A stretch of DNA of 64,000 nt from Nonomuraea roseoviolacea subsp. carminata (GTDB lineage Bacteria; Actinomycetota; Actinomycetes; Streptosporangiales; Streptosporangiaceae). The notes under the pieces are model-generated. The model was not told the origin of the DNA, searched no databases, and saw only the letters and a program-made list of their open reading frames with translations. Shown here piece by piece: positions 31,916 through 40,784 of the stretch. Location of the stretch: assembly GCF_024172185.1 (NCBI RefSeq), contig NZ_JAMZEC010000001.1, positions 2,046,001 to 2,110,000 of the forward strand. Direction: 5' to 3'. How positions within the stretch are numbered: the stretch's first letter is position 1; every line of letters begins with the position of its first letter. The position numbers and the translations under genes are program-made.

Positions 31916-32800
31916 ATGGTGAGCAAGCGCCCCTACGCCGACGCCGACCTGCCCCTGCTCCAGCGGAGCATGGCCGACTGGATCGCCCGCGCCGGCCGCT
32001 GCGGCTACGACCACATCGGCGAGCTGCCCCACCGCATCTACGAGAACCTGCGCGGGCGCCGTCCCGTCGGCGAGGTCGTCCACGTCTGGGAGCAGGCCGG
32101 CGCGCCGGCCGGGCTGACCGTCAACACCCGCTTCGGCAACGCCTTCGACGTCTTCACCGCCCCCGAGTTGCGCGGGACCGAAGCCGAGATCGCCATGATC
32201 GAGGACGCCGCCGCGACCACCGGCCAGGGCGCCGCCGAGGTGCTCACCGACGTCTGGGACTGCGACCACACCCGCATCGAGGTGCTGGAACGCCTCGGCT
32301 TCAGCCGCTTCCGCGTCTGGGACGACGTCCAGGAGATGGCGCTCGCCGACGCCCCGCCGGAGCCGGAGCCCCTGGCGGGCTTCACCGTCCGCCACGCCCG
32401 CCTGTCCGACGCCGCCCACCTGGCCGAGGCCCGCAACGGCGCCTTCCAGGCGGGCTGGACCGCCGCCGAGTATCGCGACGAGGTCATGCGCAAGCCCGGC
32501 TACGACCCCGCCCGCGAGATCGTCGCCGAGGCCCCGGACGGCCGCGTCGCCGCCTTCGCCGTCTACTGGACCGACGAGCGCAACGGCCTCGGCCACTTCG
32601 AACCCGTCGGCACCCATCCCGCCTTCCGGCGCCGGGGCCTGGCCCGTGCGGTGATGCTGCACGCCATGCACCGCATGAGGCCGCTGACCACCGTCACCGT
32701 CAACCACAACGCCGAGAACCTCGCGGCCCGCAAGCTGTACGAGAGCCTCGGCTTCACCCCGCGCCACCAGACCTACGGCTACCGCCGGCGGCACCCCTGA
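31916..32800 (+). CDS. double GNAT-domain acetyltransferase (MshD/mycothiol synthase-like fold)
   Basis: This 294-residue protein has two GNAT folds in tandem. The N-terminal one (1-150) is degenerate. The C-terminal one (about 155-290) has an intact acetyl-CoA loop: GTHPAFRRRGLARAVMLHAMHRM, then NHNAENLAARKLYESLGFTPRHQTYGY. Tandem GNATs of this size include mycothiol synthase, but key context (other msh genes) is absent and many paralogues exist. Start ATG at 31916. Convergent with the DUF2236 gene (7 bases between stops). Confidence 0.85.
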   Translation: MVSKRPYADADLPLLQRSMADWIARAGRCGYDHIGELPHRIYENLRGRRPVGEVVHVWEQAGAPAGLTVNTRFGNAFDVFTAPELRGTEAEIAMIEDAAATTGQGAAEVLTDVWDCDHTRIEVLERLGFSRFRVWDDVQEMALADAPPEPEPLAGFTVRHARLSDAAHLAEARNGAFQAGWTAAEYRDEVMRKPGYDPAREIVAEAPDGRVAAFAVYWTDERNGLGHFEPVGTHPAFRRRGLARAVMLHAMHRMRPLTTVTVNHNAENLAARKLYESLGFTPRHQTYGYRRRHP

Positions 32801-32807
32801 ACCGTGA

Positions 32808-34031
32808 TCAGCCGGGCCGGTTGCCGGTCGGGATCACGATCTTGGTCTGCGCGCCCTTGGTGAGGTAGTACGTGGTCCACGTCTTGACCGCCTCGTCGAG
32901 GAGCCAGGCGGCGGCGGGCACCAGCGGCAGCCCGATCAGCCCCTCCCGGAACTGCACGAGCAGCGGCCAGGCGGTCCTGACCACGGGGTCCCACAGCGGC
33001 TCGCGGGGGATGCCGTTCCAGTCGGCCGCCTGGTCGCCGGTGAGGTACCTGGCGAAGGCGTTGACGAGATGCCTGTCGATGCCGCCGGGACTGGTCAGCT
33101 CCGCGAGCATGCCCCGCAGGGTCGCGTTCAGCTCCACCCCCTCCGTGGTCGGCCCCATGTTCCTGGGCAGGACGATGTCCGACTGTGCGTACGCGGAGTC
33201 CCAGGTGGCGGGCATGAACTCGTCCCTGATGCCGAGCATGTGCCCCATCACCTGCAGGCCGTGCAGGTATCCCGCGGCCTCGGCGGAGGAGATGCGCACC
33301 CGCCACTCGCGCATCCCGCGCATGGAGTAGGTCGCCAGGGTGTGCCAGGTGACGAGCATGTCCTCCTGGCTGATCGGGACGGGGCCGGGCCAGTGGGGGG
33401 ACGACTTCAGCAGATGCCGCACCGCCGCGTGCACCAGCCTGGTCTTCACGGCCTCGACCACGGCCGTGCCGCCGGCCGTCCAGGCGTTCCGGGGCCTGAT
33501 CGCGTACGCCAGGATGTTGGTCTTGGCGACCCGGTCCTTCAGGTCCGCGCCGCCCGCGGAGTAGTAGACCGCGCGGGCCTCCTTGGGGATGGCGGTGGCC
33601 AGCATGCCGGCGCCGACGATGGCGAGGACGACGATGTAGTTGCCCTTGAGGGTGTGGAAGCGGGACCCGGCGTCCAACTTGGCGGGATCGGCCCACGACG
33701 GGAGCTGACGCGCCTGCTCGATGAAGGCGCGCAGGTCGTCCGGCAGTCCCGCGGGCAGGGGCTGGTCGTTGTGGTTCCAGTCGTACAGCAGCCGGTTGAC
33801 CTCGGGGATGACGCCGCGGTCGAACAGCGAGGCGAGGAGCGGGTCGGCCACGTCGTCCCACACCCACCGGGGGTCGGCGCCGCTGCCGGAGCCCGCGACC
33901 GAACCGCCGGCCGGCCAGGTCCAGTCGCCGGACGGGGAGTCGGCCCGGGCCGGGGAGGCCACCCCTAACGCGCCGAGCGCTCCCAGGGCGGTGCCCGAGA
34001 TCAGTATCTCGCGCCTGCTCAGCTCTGCCAT
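32808..34031 (-). CDS. Tat-exported DUF2236 oxygenase (MpaB / latex-clearing-protein-like)
   Basis: This 407-residue protein has a twin-arginine signal (SRREILISGTALGALGALG) ending near residue 31 (ARADS). The rest is a DUF2236 helical haem-binding domain: RFHTLKGNYIVVLAIVGAGMLA, VVEAVKTRLVHAAVRHLL, ISQEDMLVTWHTLATYSMRGM and LHGLQVMGHMLGIRDEFMPATW. Lcp rubber oxygenases and MpaB-type proteins belong here; the Arg/Lys/Thr/His residues in KTRLVHAAVRH fit the haem pocket of Lcp. It starts at the ATG at 34031 with AAGGAG 8 bases upstream; the GTG at 34040 abuts the site. It is divergent from a TetR gene, an arrangement also known for lcp/lcpR. The natural substrate is not proven. Confidence 0.8.
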   Translation of the reverse strand: MAELSRREILISGTALGALGALGVASPARADSPSGDWTWPAGGSVAGSGSGADPRWVWDDVADPLLASLFDRGVIPEVNRLLYDWNHNDQPLPAGLPDDLRAFIEQARQLPSWADPAKLDAGSRFHTLKGNYIVVLAIVGAGMLATAIPKEARAVYYSAGGADLKDRVAKTNILAYAIRPRNAWTAGGTAVVEAVKTRLVHAAVRHLLKSSPHWPGPVPISQEDMLVTWHTLATYSMRGMREWRVRISSAEAAGYLHGLQVMGHMLGIRDEFMPATWDSAYAQSDIVLPRNMGPTTEGVELNATLRGMLAELTSPGGIDRHLVNAFARYLTGDQAADWNGIPREPLWDPVVRTAWPLLVQFREGLIGLPLVPAAAWLLDEAVKTWTTYYLTKGAQTKIVIPTGNRPG

Positions 34032-34218
34032 GCTCTGCACTCCTTCGAGGTGGGGGGTCCCGCTCAGGGTGTGCGATCGGCGATCCGCGTCCGCGTTCGG
34101 CGCGTTCGCGAGAGGGTGATACTCAGAAACAGATCATGAGTCTATGTATCATCATCAGACCACAACGTGACGGAGATCACAAGACCGTGGTGAGGCAGAA
34201 TCGACACAGGAGGTGATC

Positions 34219-34902
34219 GTGGAGTCTGTGCTGTCCGCGTTCATGGCGCCGTCGGACTCGGAGTCGTTGCTGGAGCGCGCCTACGTCGACGCCGTCGAGC
34301 GGGTCGACGACCTCGACGAGCTACGGACGCGCATCCTCGACGCGGCGTACGAGCAGTTCTGCCGGCTGGGGATCAGGCGCTCCACCATGGAGGACGTCGC
34401 CCGGCTGGCGAAGGTGTCGCGGATCACGGTCTACCGGCGGTTCGACTCCAAGGACACCCTGGTCGAGCACGTGGTGCGCCGGGAGTTCCGCCGCTACTTC
34501 GACCGGTTCCTCATCGACATCGAGCAGGCCGACACCGCGGCCGACAGGGTGGTCCTGGGCTTCGTGTCCTCGTTGCGGGCGATTCGCGGCAACCGGCTGA
34601 TCGGCGGCCTCATCGCCACCGAACCGGACCTGCTCGTCCCCTCCATGACGGCCGACGGCGGCCAGACCCTCGCCACCGTGCGGCAGTTCGTCGCGGGGCA
34701 GCTCCGCCGCGAGCAACGCGCGGGCAACGTGCCGGACAGCCTGGACGCCGACCTCGTGGCCGAGATGATGGTGCGGATCTCCACCTCTTTCCTGACGATC
34801 CCCAGTGCCGTCGTCGACCTGGACGACGAGGGGCAACTGGCGGCGGTGGCCCGCCGGTTCCTCGTACCCATGCTGGAGCCGCCCACCCGTGGCCCTCAGT
34901 AA
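34219..34902 (+). CDS. TetR-family regulator, divergent from the DUF2236 oxygenase
   Basis: This 227-residue protein has an N-terminal extension of about 35 residues. The TetR HTH is TRILDAAYEQFCRLGIRRSTMEDVARLAKVSRITVYRRFDSKDTLVEHVV. The ligand domain is longer than minimal and ends PTRGPQ. I start at the GTG at 34219, because AGGAGG sits 5 bases upstream; the in-frame GTG at 34213 lies inside that site. The 187-base intergenic region with the oxygenase gene has an imperfect dyad around 34116-34153 (GTGATACTCA ... TGAGT ... GTATCA) that could be its operator. Confidence 0.87.
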   Translation: MESVLSAFMAPSDSESLLERAYVDAVERVDDLDELRTRILDAAYEQFCRLGIRRSTMEDVARLAKVSRITVYRRFDSKDTLVEHVVRREFRRYFDRFLIDIEQADTAADRVVLGFVSSLRAIRGNRLIGGLIATEPDLLVPSMTADGGQTLATVRQFVAGQLRREQRAGNVPDSLDADLVAEMMVRISTSFLTIPSAVVDLDDEGQLAAVARRFLVPMLEPPTRGPQ

Positions 34903-35194
34903 GACGGTGAACAGCATCAGCGACCCGAAGTGCCCGTGGTTCGACGAAATGGACGACTCGAGCCGGTGGTGACTGGTGAACGGCAGCCCGTTCCCGCAGG
35001 CCACGCCGGCCTCGGCGGGTCGAAGCAGGGGCCCTTCCTCGTCCGCGGGCCCCTGCACGAACGCGTCCACTACGTGGACCTGACGACAGGCAAGCTCTGG
35101 CGCCGCAAGCACTGACACGGTGGTGCCAGCCTTACCGGCAAGAGGCCGGTCCACAGGATCGAGACGGCGAGGGCCGATCCCTACGGTTGAACGC
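34903..35194. other. 292-base intergenic stretch with no convincing gene
   Basis: A plus-strand frame (34930-35115, 61 codons) ends VHYVDLTTGKLWRRKH, which looks protein-like, but has no ribosome binding site. A second small frame overlaps it from 34905. They may be the degraded 3' end of a gene, or noise. The promoter of the erythromycin-esterase-like gene should be in the last 60 bases. Confidence 0.4.
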
Positions 35195-36478
35195 ATGAAC
35201 AAGCTCTCCCTACTGACGTTCGGCCTGGTCGCGGCGCTGGCCGCGCCGATTCTGGCCGCCCCGGCCCACGCCACTTCCGCCACTTCCGACAAGTCCGACA
35301 AGGGGGTCGTGGCCGGGCTCGACCGATACGCCCGCCCGCTCAGCGACTTGAACGCGCTGTCCGAGATGACCCGCGACGCCTCGATCGTGGGCATCGGCGA
35401 AGTGACCCACGGGTCAAAGGAGCTGTTCACCGTACGCAACCAGATATTCCGGCACCTGGTCAGAAACCAGGGCTTCACCACGATCGCCCTTGAGGCGCCC
35501 TGGTCGGCGGGCGTCCGGCTGGACGAGTACGTCCGCACCGGAAAGGGCGACCTGCGCACGATCATGCGCGAGGACTTCCAGCACTCCTACGGCTTCTGGC
35601 AGACCAAGGAGTGGATGGACCTCTACACCTGGATGCGCGAGTACAACCGCACGGCCCGCCACAAGCTGCGGGTCATGGGCTTCGACATGGGCGACGTCCA
35701 TCCGGACCAGTACCGGCGAGTGATCGCCTGGGCCGAGAAGAACAAGCCCGCGATCGCGCCCGATCTGCGCCGCCGCTACGCCGATCTGCTCGCCCTCCCC
35801 GGCGGTACGGCGGAGCGCATGGAAGCCATCGCCGCCCTCCCGGCGGAGCGGCGCAAGACCCTGGCCGAGAACGCCGAGGCCGCCTACCGCCTGGTGGAGA
35901 AGGCTCCCCCGATCGTGGCCCAGGAGGCGCGGGTCATCGCGCAGATGGCCACGATGTACACCCTGGACGGCCCCGCCATGCACCGCCACCGCGACAGGTC
36001 CATGGCGGAGAACACGTGGTGGTGGAACCGGCACACCGGCCTGAAGACGGTGGCGGCGGCTCACAACGGCCACATCGGCTACGTCTCGGCCTGGCCGGAG
36101 ATGTACCCGGTCACCCAGGGCGCCCATCTGCGCGCGATGGCCGGCAAGTCCTACGTCGCCATCGGCACCACCATCCACAGCGGCCGGTTCCGCGCCATGG
36201 ATCCGAAGACCGGCAAGATCGGGGTCTTCGACACCGGCGCCCCGGGCACCGGCAGCAGCGAGCACACGCTCGACAAGGTCCGTCACCGCGACTATCTCCT
36301 GAGCCTGCGCCAGGCCGGCCAGAACCCGGCGGTGCGCACCTGGCTGGACACCGCCCGCCCCACCTACACGATCCCGGCCACGTACCTGCCCGAGATGTTC
36401 ACCAAGCCCCTGGCCCTGGGCAAGGCCTACGACTCGCTGATCCACCTCCACCGCGTGAAGGCCGCCGACCCCCTCTGA
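35195..36478 (+). CDS. secreted erythromycin-esterase-family protein
   Basis: This 427-residue protein has a signal peptide (MNKLSLLTFGLVAALAAPILAAPAHA by pattern, residues 1-26) and an erythromycin-esterase/Ere-like fold. The family histidine and glutamate motifs are present: IVGIGEVTHGSKELFTVRNQIFRHLV (Glu/His), IALEAPWSAG, MGFDMGD and VAAAHNGHIGYVSAWPEMYPVTQGAHLR. Family members hydrolyse the macrolide lactone, but many, like the secreted ones, have no known substrate. Export argues against classical intracellular macrolide resistance. The start is the ATG at 35195; an upstream start at 35120 would give an N-terminus with no signal peptide at the front. A bidirectional terminator follows. 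Confidence 0.88.
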   Translation: MNKLSLLTFGLVAALAAPILAAPAHATSATSDKSDKGVVAGLDRYARPLSDLNALSEMTRDASIVGIGEVTHGSKELFTVRNQIFRHLVRNQGFTTIALEAPWSAGVRLDEYVRTGKGDLRTIMREDFQHSYGFWQTKEWMDLYTWMREYNRTARHKLRVMGFDMGDVHPDQYRRVIAWAEKNKPAIAPDLRRRYADLLALPGGTAERMEAIAALPAERRKTLAENAEAAYRLVEKAPPIVAQEARVIAQMATMYTLDGPAMHRHRDRSMAENTWWWNRHTGLKTVAAAHNGHIGYVSAWPEMYPVTQGAHLRAMAGKSYVAIGTTIHSGRFRAMDPKTGKIGVFDTGAPGTGSSEHTLDKVRHRDYLLSLRQAGQNPAVRTWLDTARPTYTIPATYLPEMFTKPLALGKAYDSLIHLHRVKAADPL

Positions 36479-36505
36479 GCCGCGCGACTCCTGCCCGTAC
36501 AACGC

Positions 36506-36541
36506 AAAAACGGCGGTGTCCGTGAGGGCACCGCCGTTTTT
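36506..36541. terminator. bidirectional intrinsic terminator between the esterase gene and ssrA
   Basis: AAAAACGGCGGTG (36506-36518) and CACCGCCGTTTTT (36529-36541) form a perfect 13-base-pair stem with a 10-base loop. T-tracts on both strands make it a textbook intrinsic terminator for the plus-strand esterase gene and the minus-strand tmRNA. Confidence 0.9.
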
Positions 36542-36549
36542 GACATGAG

Positions 36550-36930
36550 TGGAGGTGGCGGGAATCGAACCCGCGTCCTTCAACCCCAAGACAGGGCTTC
36601 TCCGGGCGCAGCCTGCTGTGCTTTTCTCAGCCCCGGCGATCACGCAGGCGAGTCGCCGACGGGCTCAGCCACTGTTTGGTTTCCCGATCACCCCCGTGGC
36701 CGGGTTGATCGGTTGAGCCTTCTAGCGATGCCAGGTCCCGGGCCGAAGGCGCTCCCGGGCTGACAGTGGTTTCGCTACTTAGGCAGCGAGACCCAGGGAG
36801 TCCTGGGCCACCACAGTGCGCTTGGAATTGGCACTTGTTGTTTGCGGTCACAGGATTAACGAGGTTATGTCCGCAGTCCTCGGCCCGCTTCACCTGACTT
36901 GCAAGGTCAAAGTCGAAGCCAGTCACCCCC
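36550..36930 (-). ncRNA. ssrA: transfer-messenger RNA (tmRNA)
   Basis: On the minus strand the RNA starts GGGGGUGACUGGCUUCGAC at 36930 and ends with a T-arm and CACCUCCA at 36550, about 381 nt. The 5' and 3' ends form a seven-base-pair acceptor stem with a G3-U pair at the third position, the alanine identity element. CCA is not encoded and must be added. The tag frame resumes at GCC and reads ANSKRTVVAQDSLGLAA followed by UAA, a proteolysis tag with the conserved LAA end. It rescues stalled ribosomes together with SmpB, whose gene lies about 2.4 kb upstream on the same strand. The terminator at 36506-36541 follows at once. Confidence 0.95.
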
Positions 36931-37086
36931 TGTGCAGTTGTCAACACGGTCTCCGCGCTTGCGCGCAGTGCTTCCGAGCGGGGACCGAGCAACATGAAGA
37001 TACAACCCACAACGCCTGCGATGCCAACTTGATTCCCGGCGTTCCCCCCGCGTTCGCCCGCCGCCGGTGGGCGGAATACGGCGAAA

Positions 37087-37124
37087 CCCCCGGGAACGCG
37101 GCCTGAAGCGCACGTTCCCGGGGG
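37087..37124 (-). terminator. strong hairpin downstream of the smpB-PBP unit
   Basis: CCCCCGGGAACG (37087-37098) pairs perfectly with CGTTCCCGGGGG (37113-37124) across a 14-base loop. A second perfect stem, CAGGACTTC/GAAGTCCTG, lies at 37155-37181. Both follow the minus-strand PBP-like gene and precede ssrA; they probably isolate the two transcripts. Confidence 0.65.
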
Positions 37125-37154
37125 CCGACCGGCAGGGTCGAGCCGGTCCGACGG

Positions 37155-37181
37155 CAGGACTTCCCCCGAGATGAAGTCCTG
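37155..37181 (-). terminator. second hairpin, 9-bp stem
   Basis: CAGGACTTC (37155-37163) and GAAGTCCTG (37173-37181) form a perfect 9-base-pair stem with a 9-base loop, 30 bases from the first hairpin. It may be part of a tandem terminator. Confidence 0.5.
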
Positions 37182-37332
37182 GTCTCATCGCGATGACTGG
37201 AACCGCAACCCCCCGAGCGGCCCAGTCATTCTGTAAGACGCCGCCGGAGGCCCGGCGGGTTGCTCCGCGCCGTCAGCGTTGCGTCAGGACCTCGCCATGG
37301 AACGGCATGACCCTACGCGCCCCGCCTCCGGC

Positions 37333-37480
37333 GCTCCACGGGCCGAGCCGGCGGCCGACGGTGCGCCCACGGGCCGAGCGGCCGACGGTGCGCCCCACGG
37401 TCGGAGCCGACCGACAGTGCGCTCCACGGGCCGAGCCGGGTGGCCGCCGGCGCGTCCCGTGGGCCGCGCCGGCTCCTGCC
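37333..37480. repeat. imperfect tandem repeat, unit about 27-33 bases
   Basis: Four to five degenerate copies of CCACGGGCCGAGC plus GGCCGACGGTGCGC follow one another. Unit length drifts between copies. No gene covers it; it begins about 10 bases from the 3' end of the PBP-like gene and resembles a slippage-expanded spacer. Confidence 0.7.
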
Positions 37481-37490
37481 GGGCCGAGCC

Positions 37491-39365
37491 TCAGCCCTGG
37501 TCGCGCAGCGCGCCGAAGAAGTCGCCCGCGATGGCCGCCGGGTTGTAGTTCTTGGCCAGGACGGCGATCGCCAGGTCGCCCTGCCAGCCCACGAACCAGC
37601 GCTGCCGGCTGCTCTCGTCACCCGCCGCCGCGGACACCCCGTACACCTGCCCCCGGCCCGCCTGCGCGGGCGAGCCCTTGGCGCCCGCCTGCATCATCGC
37701 GGTCAGCGTCGCGCGGACCTTCGGGTCGAGCGGCACCGGCTGCGGCGTCGGCGCGGGGGCGATCTCGCCCGTGGGGTCGGGCGACTTGGGGTCGGTCACG
37801 AGCACGGGCGGACGCCACGTGCCGGAACCGACCGCCGCCGCGACCAGCGCCATCGACAGCGGGCTCATCTGGACGCTCTCGCCCGCGATGGCCTTCGCCT
37901 TGTCCGCGTCGCTGCCGAGCTCGCCGACCGAGCCGCTGAACGACTTGAGCGGGAGCTGCCACGACTGCCCGATGCCGAACGCCTTGGCGCTCTGCGCGAG
38001 CGCCCCCGCGTCCACCAGGCGGGCCAGCGAGGCGAGGGCGGTGACGCAGCCCCTGGCGAAGTTCTCGGTGAGCGTCGGCGCCGGCTCGCTCACGCCGGCC
38101 GCCTGGCCCGCCTCGACGAACCGGGCGCCCCCGACCGTGCGCTCCGCCGGGCACGCCAGCCGCAGCTTCGGGCTCACGTTGCCCTTGACCAGGGCGTCGG
38201 TGGCGATGATGGAGAACGTGGTGCCGGCCGGGAACTTGCCGGCCAGGGCGTCCTTCTCCTGGTTCATACCGCTCGTGGCGACCGCCCGGATCTCGCCCGT
38301 CGCCTTGTCGACCGCGACGAGGGCGCTGGTCCGGCTCTGCTCGACCGCCTGGTCGGCGGCCTGCTGGACGGCGCTGTCGATGGTCGTCTTGACCGACTGG
38401 TTCGCGCGGCCGGGCCACTCCTTGAGCACCGCGACGTCCTTGCCGGTCTTGGCGTCGAGGATGACCACCTTGGTCTGCGTGGAGCCGGTGAGGTAGTCCT
38501 GGTACGCCTTCTGCAGGCCGCTCTGACCGATCGAGTCGCCCGCGCGCTGCGGGCCGCCGAGCTTCTGCTCGTCCTCGGGGGTGATGGCGCTGACCTTGCC
38601 GACCAGGTCCTTGGGCTCCTTGGGGGCGAGCGGCTGCGGCTGCGGCTGCACCGTGAGCTGCTCGATCTGGGCGAGCCGGTCCTTCAGCACCAGGTAACGG
38701 GTGCGGCCGAAGTGGGCCAGCGGCACCATCCGGTTCGGCGGGGACGACCGGATGCGGTTGAGCAGCCGGTCGTGGGGGAAGCCGGTGATCTGCGCCAGCC
38801 GCTGCACGACCTCCTCGGCCTGCGCGCCGAGCTGCGAGGGCACCACGCCGGCCACGTACAGCACCTGCGGGCTCTGCAGCGAGTCGCCGTTGCGGTCGTT
38901 GATCGGCTGGCGCGGGATCGCCTCGGGGTCCACGGCGAACCGCTGCCCCTCCTTGAGCTGCGGGTGGATGACCGAGGGCGACCAGCGCACCTTCCACAGG
39001 CCGTCGACCAGGTGCAGGGGCAGCACGCCGTCGTAGCCCCACAGCGGGCTGTTCTCGCCCAGGTCCACCTCGGCCCGGAAGTCGGCCTTCGCCTCGTCGC
39101 CGTTCAGGGTGACGTTCTTGATCTTGAAGCGGAAGGACGCGGCGTCCAGCTCCAGCTTCACGTCGGACAGCGTCTTGCGGACCGCCGCCTCGTCGCCGTC
39201 GGTGCGGCGGGCCGCGAGCTCGTAGTCGCCCGTCTGCCAGCCCACGAGGAAGTCGCGCAGCGCGTCGTGCGGCGACGACTCCTCGAAACAGCCGGTCAGA
39301 GTCGTGGACGCGACCGCGAGCGTGGCGAGCGCGGACAGCGTACGGCGAAGGCGGGGACGGCTCAT
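37491..39365 (-). CDS. penicillin-binding lipoprotein with a degenerate (catalytically dead) transpeptidase domain
   Basis: This 624-residue lipoprotein (lipobox TLTGC, Cys26) has the architecture of a MecA_N-type PBP: an NTF2-like N-terminal domain (about 33-150), a linker/dimerisation region and a transpeptidase fold. All three active-site motifs are altered. SxxK appears as TTFS in [11 protein letters not shown] (about 380-383). SxN appears as GCV in [12 protein letters not shown] (about 439-441). KTG is absent, with [15 protein letters not shown] (about 578-592) in its place. The intact homologue at 60968 has STFK, SCN and KTG at the same places. The frame is open over its full length, so it is not a decayed pseudogene. 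Its ATG overlaps the smpB stop (ATGA). A structural or sensory role is likely. Confidence 0.88.
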   Translation of the reverse strand: MSRPRLRRTLSALATLAVASTTLTGCFEESSPHDALRDFLVGWQTGDYELAARRTDGDEAAVRKTLSDVKLELDAASFRFKIKNVTLNGDEAKADFRAEVDLGENSPLWGYDGVLPLHLVDGLWKVRWSPSVIHPQLKEGQRFAVDPEAIPRQPINDRNGDSLQSPQVLYVAGVVPSQLGAQAEEVVQRLAQITGFPHDRLLNRIRSSPPNRMVPLAHFGRTRYLVLKDRLAQIEQLTVQPQPQPLAPKEPKDLVGKVSAITPEDEQKLGGPQRAGDSIGQSGLQKAYQDYLTGSTQTKVVILDAKTGKDVAVLKEWPGRANQSVKTTIDSAVQQAADQAVEQSRTSALVAVDKATGEIRAVATSGMNQEKDALAGKFPAGTTFSIIATDALVKGNVSPKLRLACPAERTVGGARFVEAGQAAGVSEPAPTLTENFARGCVTALASLARLVDAGALAQSAKAFGIGQSWQLPLKSFSGSVGELGSDADKAKAIAGESVQMSPLSMALVAAAVGSGTWRPPVLVTDPKSPDPTGEIAPAPTPQPVPLDPKVRATLTAMMQAGAKGSPAQAGRGQVYGVSAAAGDESSRQRWFVGWQGDLAIAVLAKNYNPAAIAGDFFGALRDQG

Positions 39366-39829
39366 CGGTTGCGGTGGCGCAGTGCCCTGGCCATCTCCCG
39401 CTTTGCCTGCTGCTCGGCCAGCGTCTGCCGCTTGTCCCAGTCCTTCTTGCCGCGCGCCACGCCGATCTCGACCTTGGCCCGGCCGTCCTTGAAGTACAGG
39501 GAGAGCGGCACGATCGTCAGGCCGCCCTCCTTCACCTTGGCGGCCAGCTTGGCGATCTCCTTGCGGTGCAGCAGGAGCTTGCGCTTGCGGCGGGCGGCGT
39601 GGTTGGTCCACGTGCCCTGGGAGTACTCGGGGATGTGCACGTTGAGCAGCCACGCTTCGCCGTCGTCGATGGTGGCGTATCCGTCGATGAGCGAGGCGCG
39701 CCCCTCGCGCAGGGACTTGACCTCGGTGCCCTGCAGCACGAGGCCGGCCTCGTAGGTGTCCTCGACGTGGTAGTCGTGCCGAGCACGCTTGTTCTGGGCG
39801 ATGACCTTCCGCCCCGTCTCACGTGGCAT
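39362..39829 (-). CDS. smpB: SsrA-binding protein SmpB
   Basis: This 155-residue protein is SmpB at normal length: [45 protein letters not shown], then [27 protein letters not shown] and a basic C-terminal tail ([25 protein letters not shown]) that enters the decoding channel. It partners tmRNA (36550-36930) in trans-translation. It lies 23 bases downstream of ftsX and is coupled by overlap to the dead PBP-like gene. Confidence 0.97.
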   Translation of the reverse strand: MPRETGRKVIAQNKRARHDYHVEDTYEAGLVLQGTEVKSLREGRASLIDGYATIDDGEAWLLNVHIPEYSQGTWTNHAARRKRKLLLHRKEIAKLAAKVKEGGLTIVPLSLYFKDGRAKVEIGVARGKKDWDKRQTLAEQQAKREMARALRHRNR

Positions 39830-39852
39830 GCCTCGACCTTACCGGCGTTCCT

Positions 39853-40764
39853 CTAGACCCTGAGATAGCGGCGGAGCGTGACGAACGACGCCAGGATACA
39901 GATCAGCACGCCGATCACCATCGTGAGGGAGATGGCCGTCGCCACCTCGTCCCAGCCCAGCGGCGCCCCGATGGCGATGAACTTGGTGATCTCCTCGAAC
40001 ATGAAGACCTTCGCCACGATGAGCAGGACCGCGGCCAGCACACCGCCGATCAGGCCGGCGATCATGCCTTCCATCACGAACGGGAGCTGGATGTAGAGGT
40101 TCGAGGCGCCGACCAGGCGCATGATGCCGGTCTCACGACGGCGGTTGAAGGCCGACAGCCGGACGGTGTTGCCGATCAGCAACGCGGCGGCGAGCACCAG
40201 GATGACGGCGATGGTGATGGCCGCCCATCGAAGCGTGTCGAGCATGCTGAAGAACTTGCCGATCAGCTCTCTCTGATTGATCACCTGAGAGACGCCCGGC
40301 AGCACCTCGGCCGCCTTCACGATCGGCTCGTAGTTCTCGGGATCGGTCAGCTTGAGCCGGAACGAGGTCGGCATGTCCTTGACCGTCGCGGCGTCGATCA
40401 GCGCCTTGTTGGTGGAGAAGGACTGCTTGAAGTTCTCGTAGGCCTGCTTCTGGTCCTCGTAGATCACCCCGCCGGGAGAGACACCGGGGATCTTCTCGAG
40501 CTGGGCCTTGAGAGCGGCGGTCTCCTCGGAGGTGACGCCCTTGCCCTTGCACTTCTCGGCAGCGGAACCCTGATTGCAGAGGAAGACCGAGACCTCGACC
40601 TTGTCGTACCAGTAGCTCTGCATCATCGAGACCTGCGAGTTGATCATCAGGCCGACGCCCAGCATCGCCATGCCGACCGCCACAGTGATCACCACCGCGA
40701 TCGTCATGGTCAGGTTGCGACGGAGGCCGATCCAGACCTCGGAGAAGATGAAATTCGCCCGCAT
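39853..40764 (-). CDS. ftsX: cell-division ABC-type permease FtsX
   Basis: This 303-residue protein has the FtsX four-helix topology: helix 1 at about 20-42 and helices near 175-200, 225-250 and 270-295. A large extracytoplasmic loop between helices 1 and 2 (about 45-170) carries a CNQGSAAEKCKG cysteine pair. With FtsE it activates cell-wall hydrolases outside the membrane. It is 20 bases downstream of ftsE and shares its operon; the smpB gene follows. Confidence 0.96.
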   Translation of the reverse strand: MRANFIFSEVWIGLRRNLTMTIAVVITVAVGMAMLGVGLMINSQVSMMQSYWYDKVEVSVFLCNQGSAAEKCKGKGVTSEETAALKAQLEKIPGVSPGGVIYEDQKQAYENFKQSFSTNKALIDAATVKDMPTSFRLKLTDPENYEPIVKAAEVLPGVSQVINQRELIGKFFSMLDTLRWAAITIAVILVLAAALLIGNTVRLSAFNRRRETGIMRLVGASNLYIQLPFVMEGMIAGLIGGVLAAVLLIVAKVFMFEEITKFIAIGAPLGWDEVATAISLTMVIGVLICILASFVTLRRYLRV

Positions 40765-40784
40765 GGTTTGCCTGCTGCTCCCTG

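Larger units (their letters stand above)
36931..37490. other. 560-base intergenic region upstream of ssrA and downstream of the PBP-like gene
   Basis: From left to right it holds the ssrA promoter region (no clear -35/-10 pair found), two strong hairpins (37087-37124 and 37155-37181) that probably terminate the prfB-to-PBP transcription unit, and an imperfect GC-rich tandem repeat (37333-37480). No credible protein-coding gene is seen. Confidence 0.6.

Noticed and set aside
35195..36478. Macrolide resistance gene ere
   Set aside because: The fold matches, but the protein is exported and lies outside any resistance context; no basis for naming it ere.
36943..36960. TTGACA box just upstream of ssrA as a promoter -35
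   Set aside because: Too close to the mature 5' end (about 14 bases) for a -35/-10 pair; no -10 at correct spacing.
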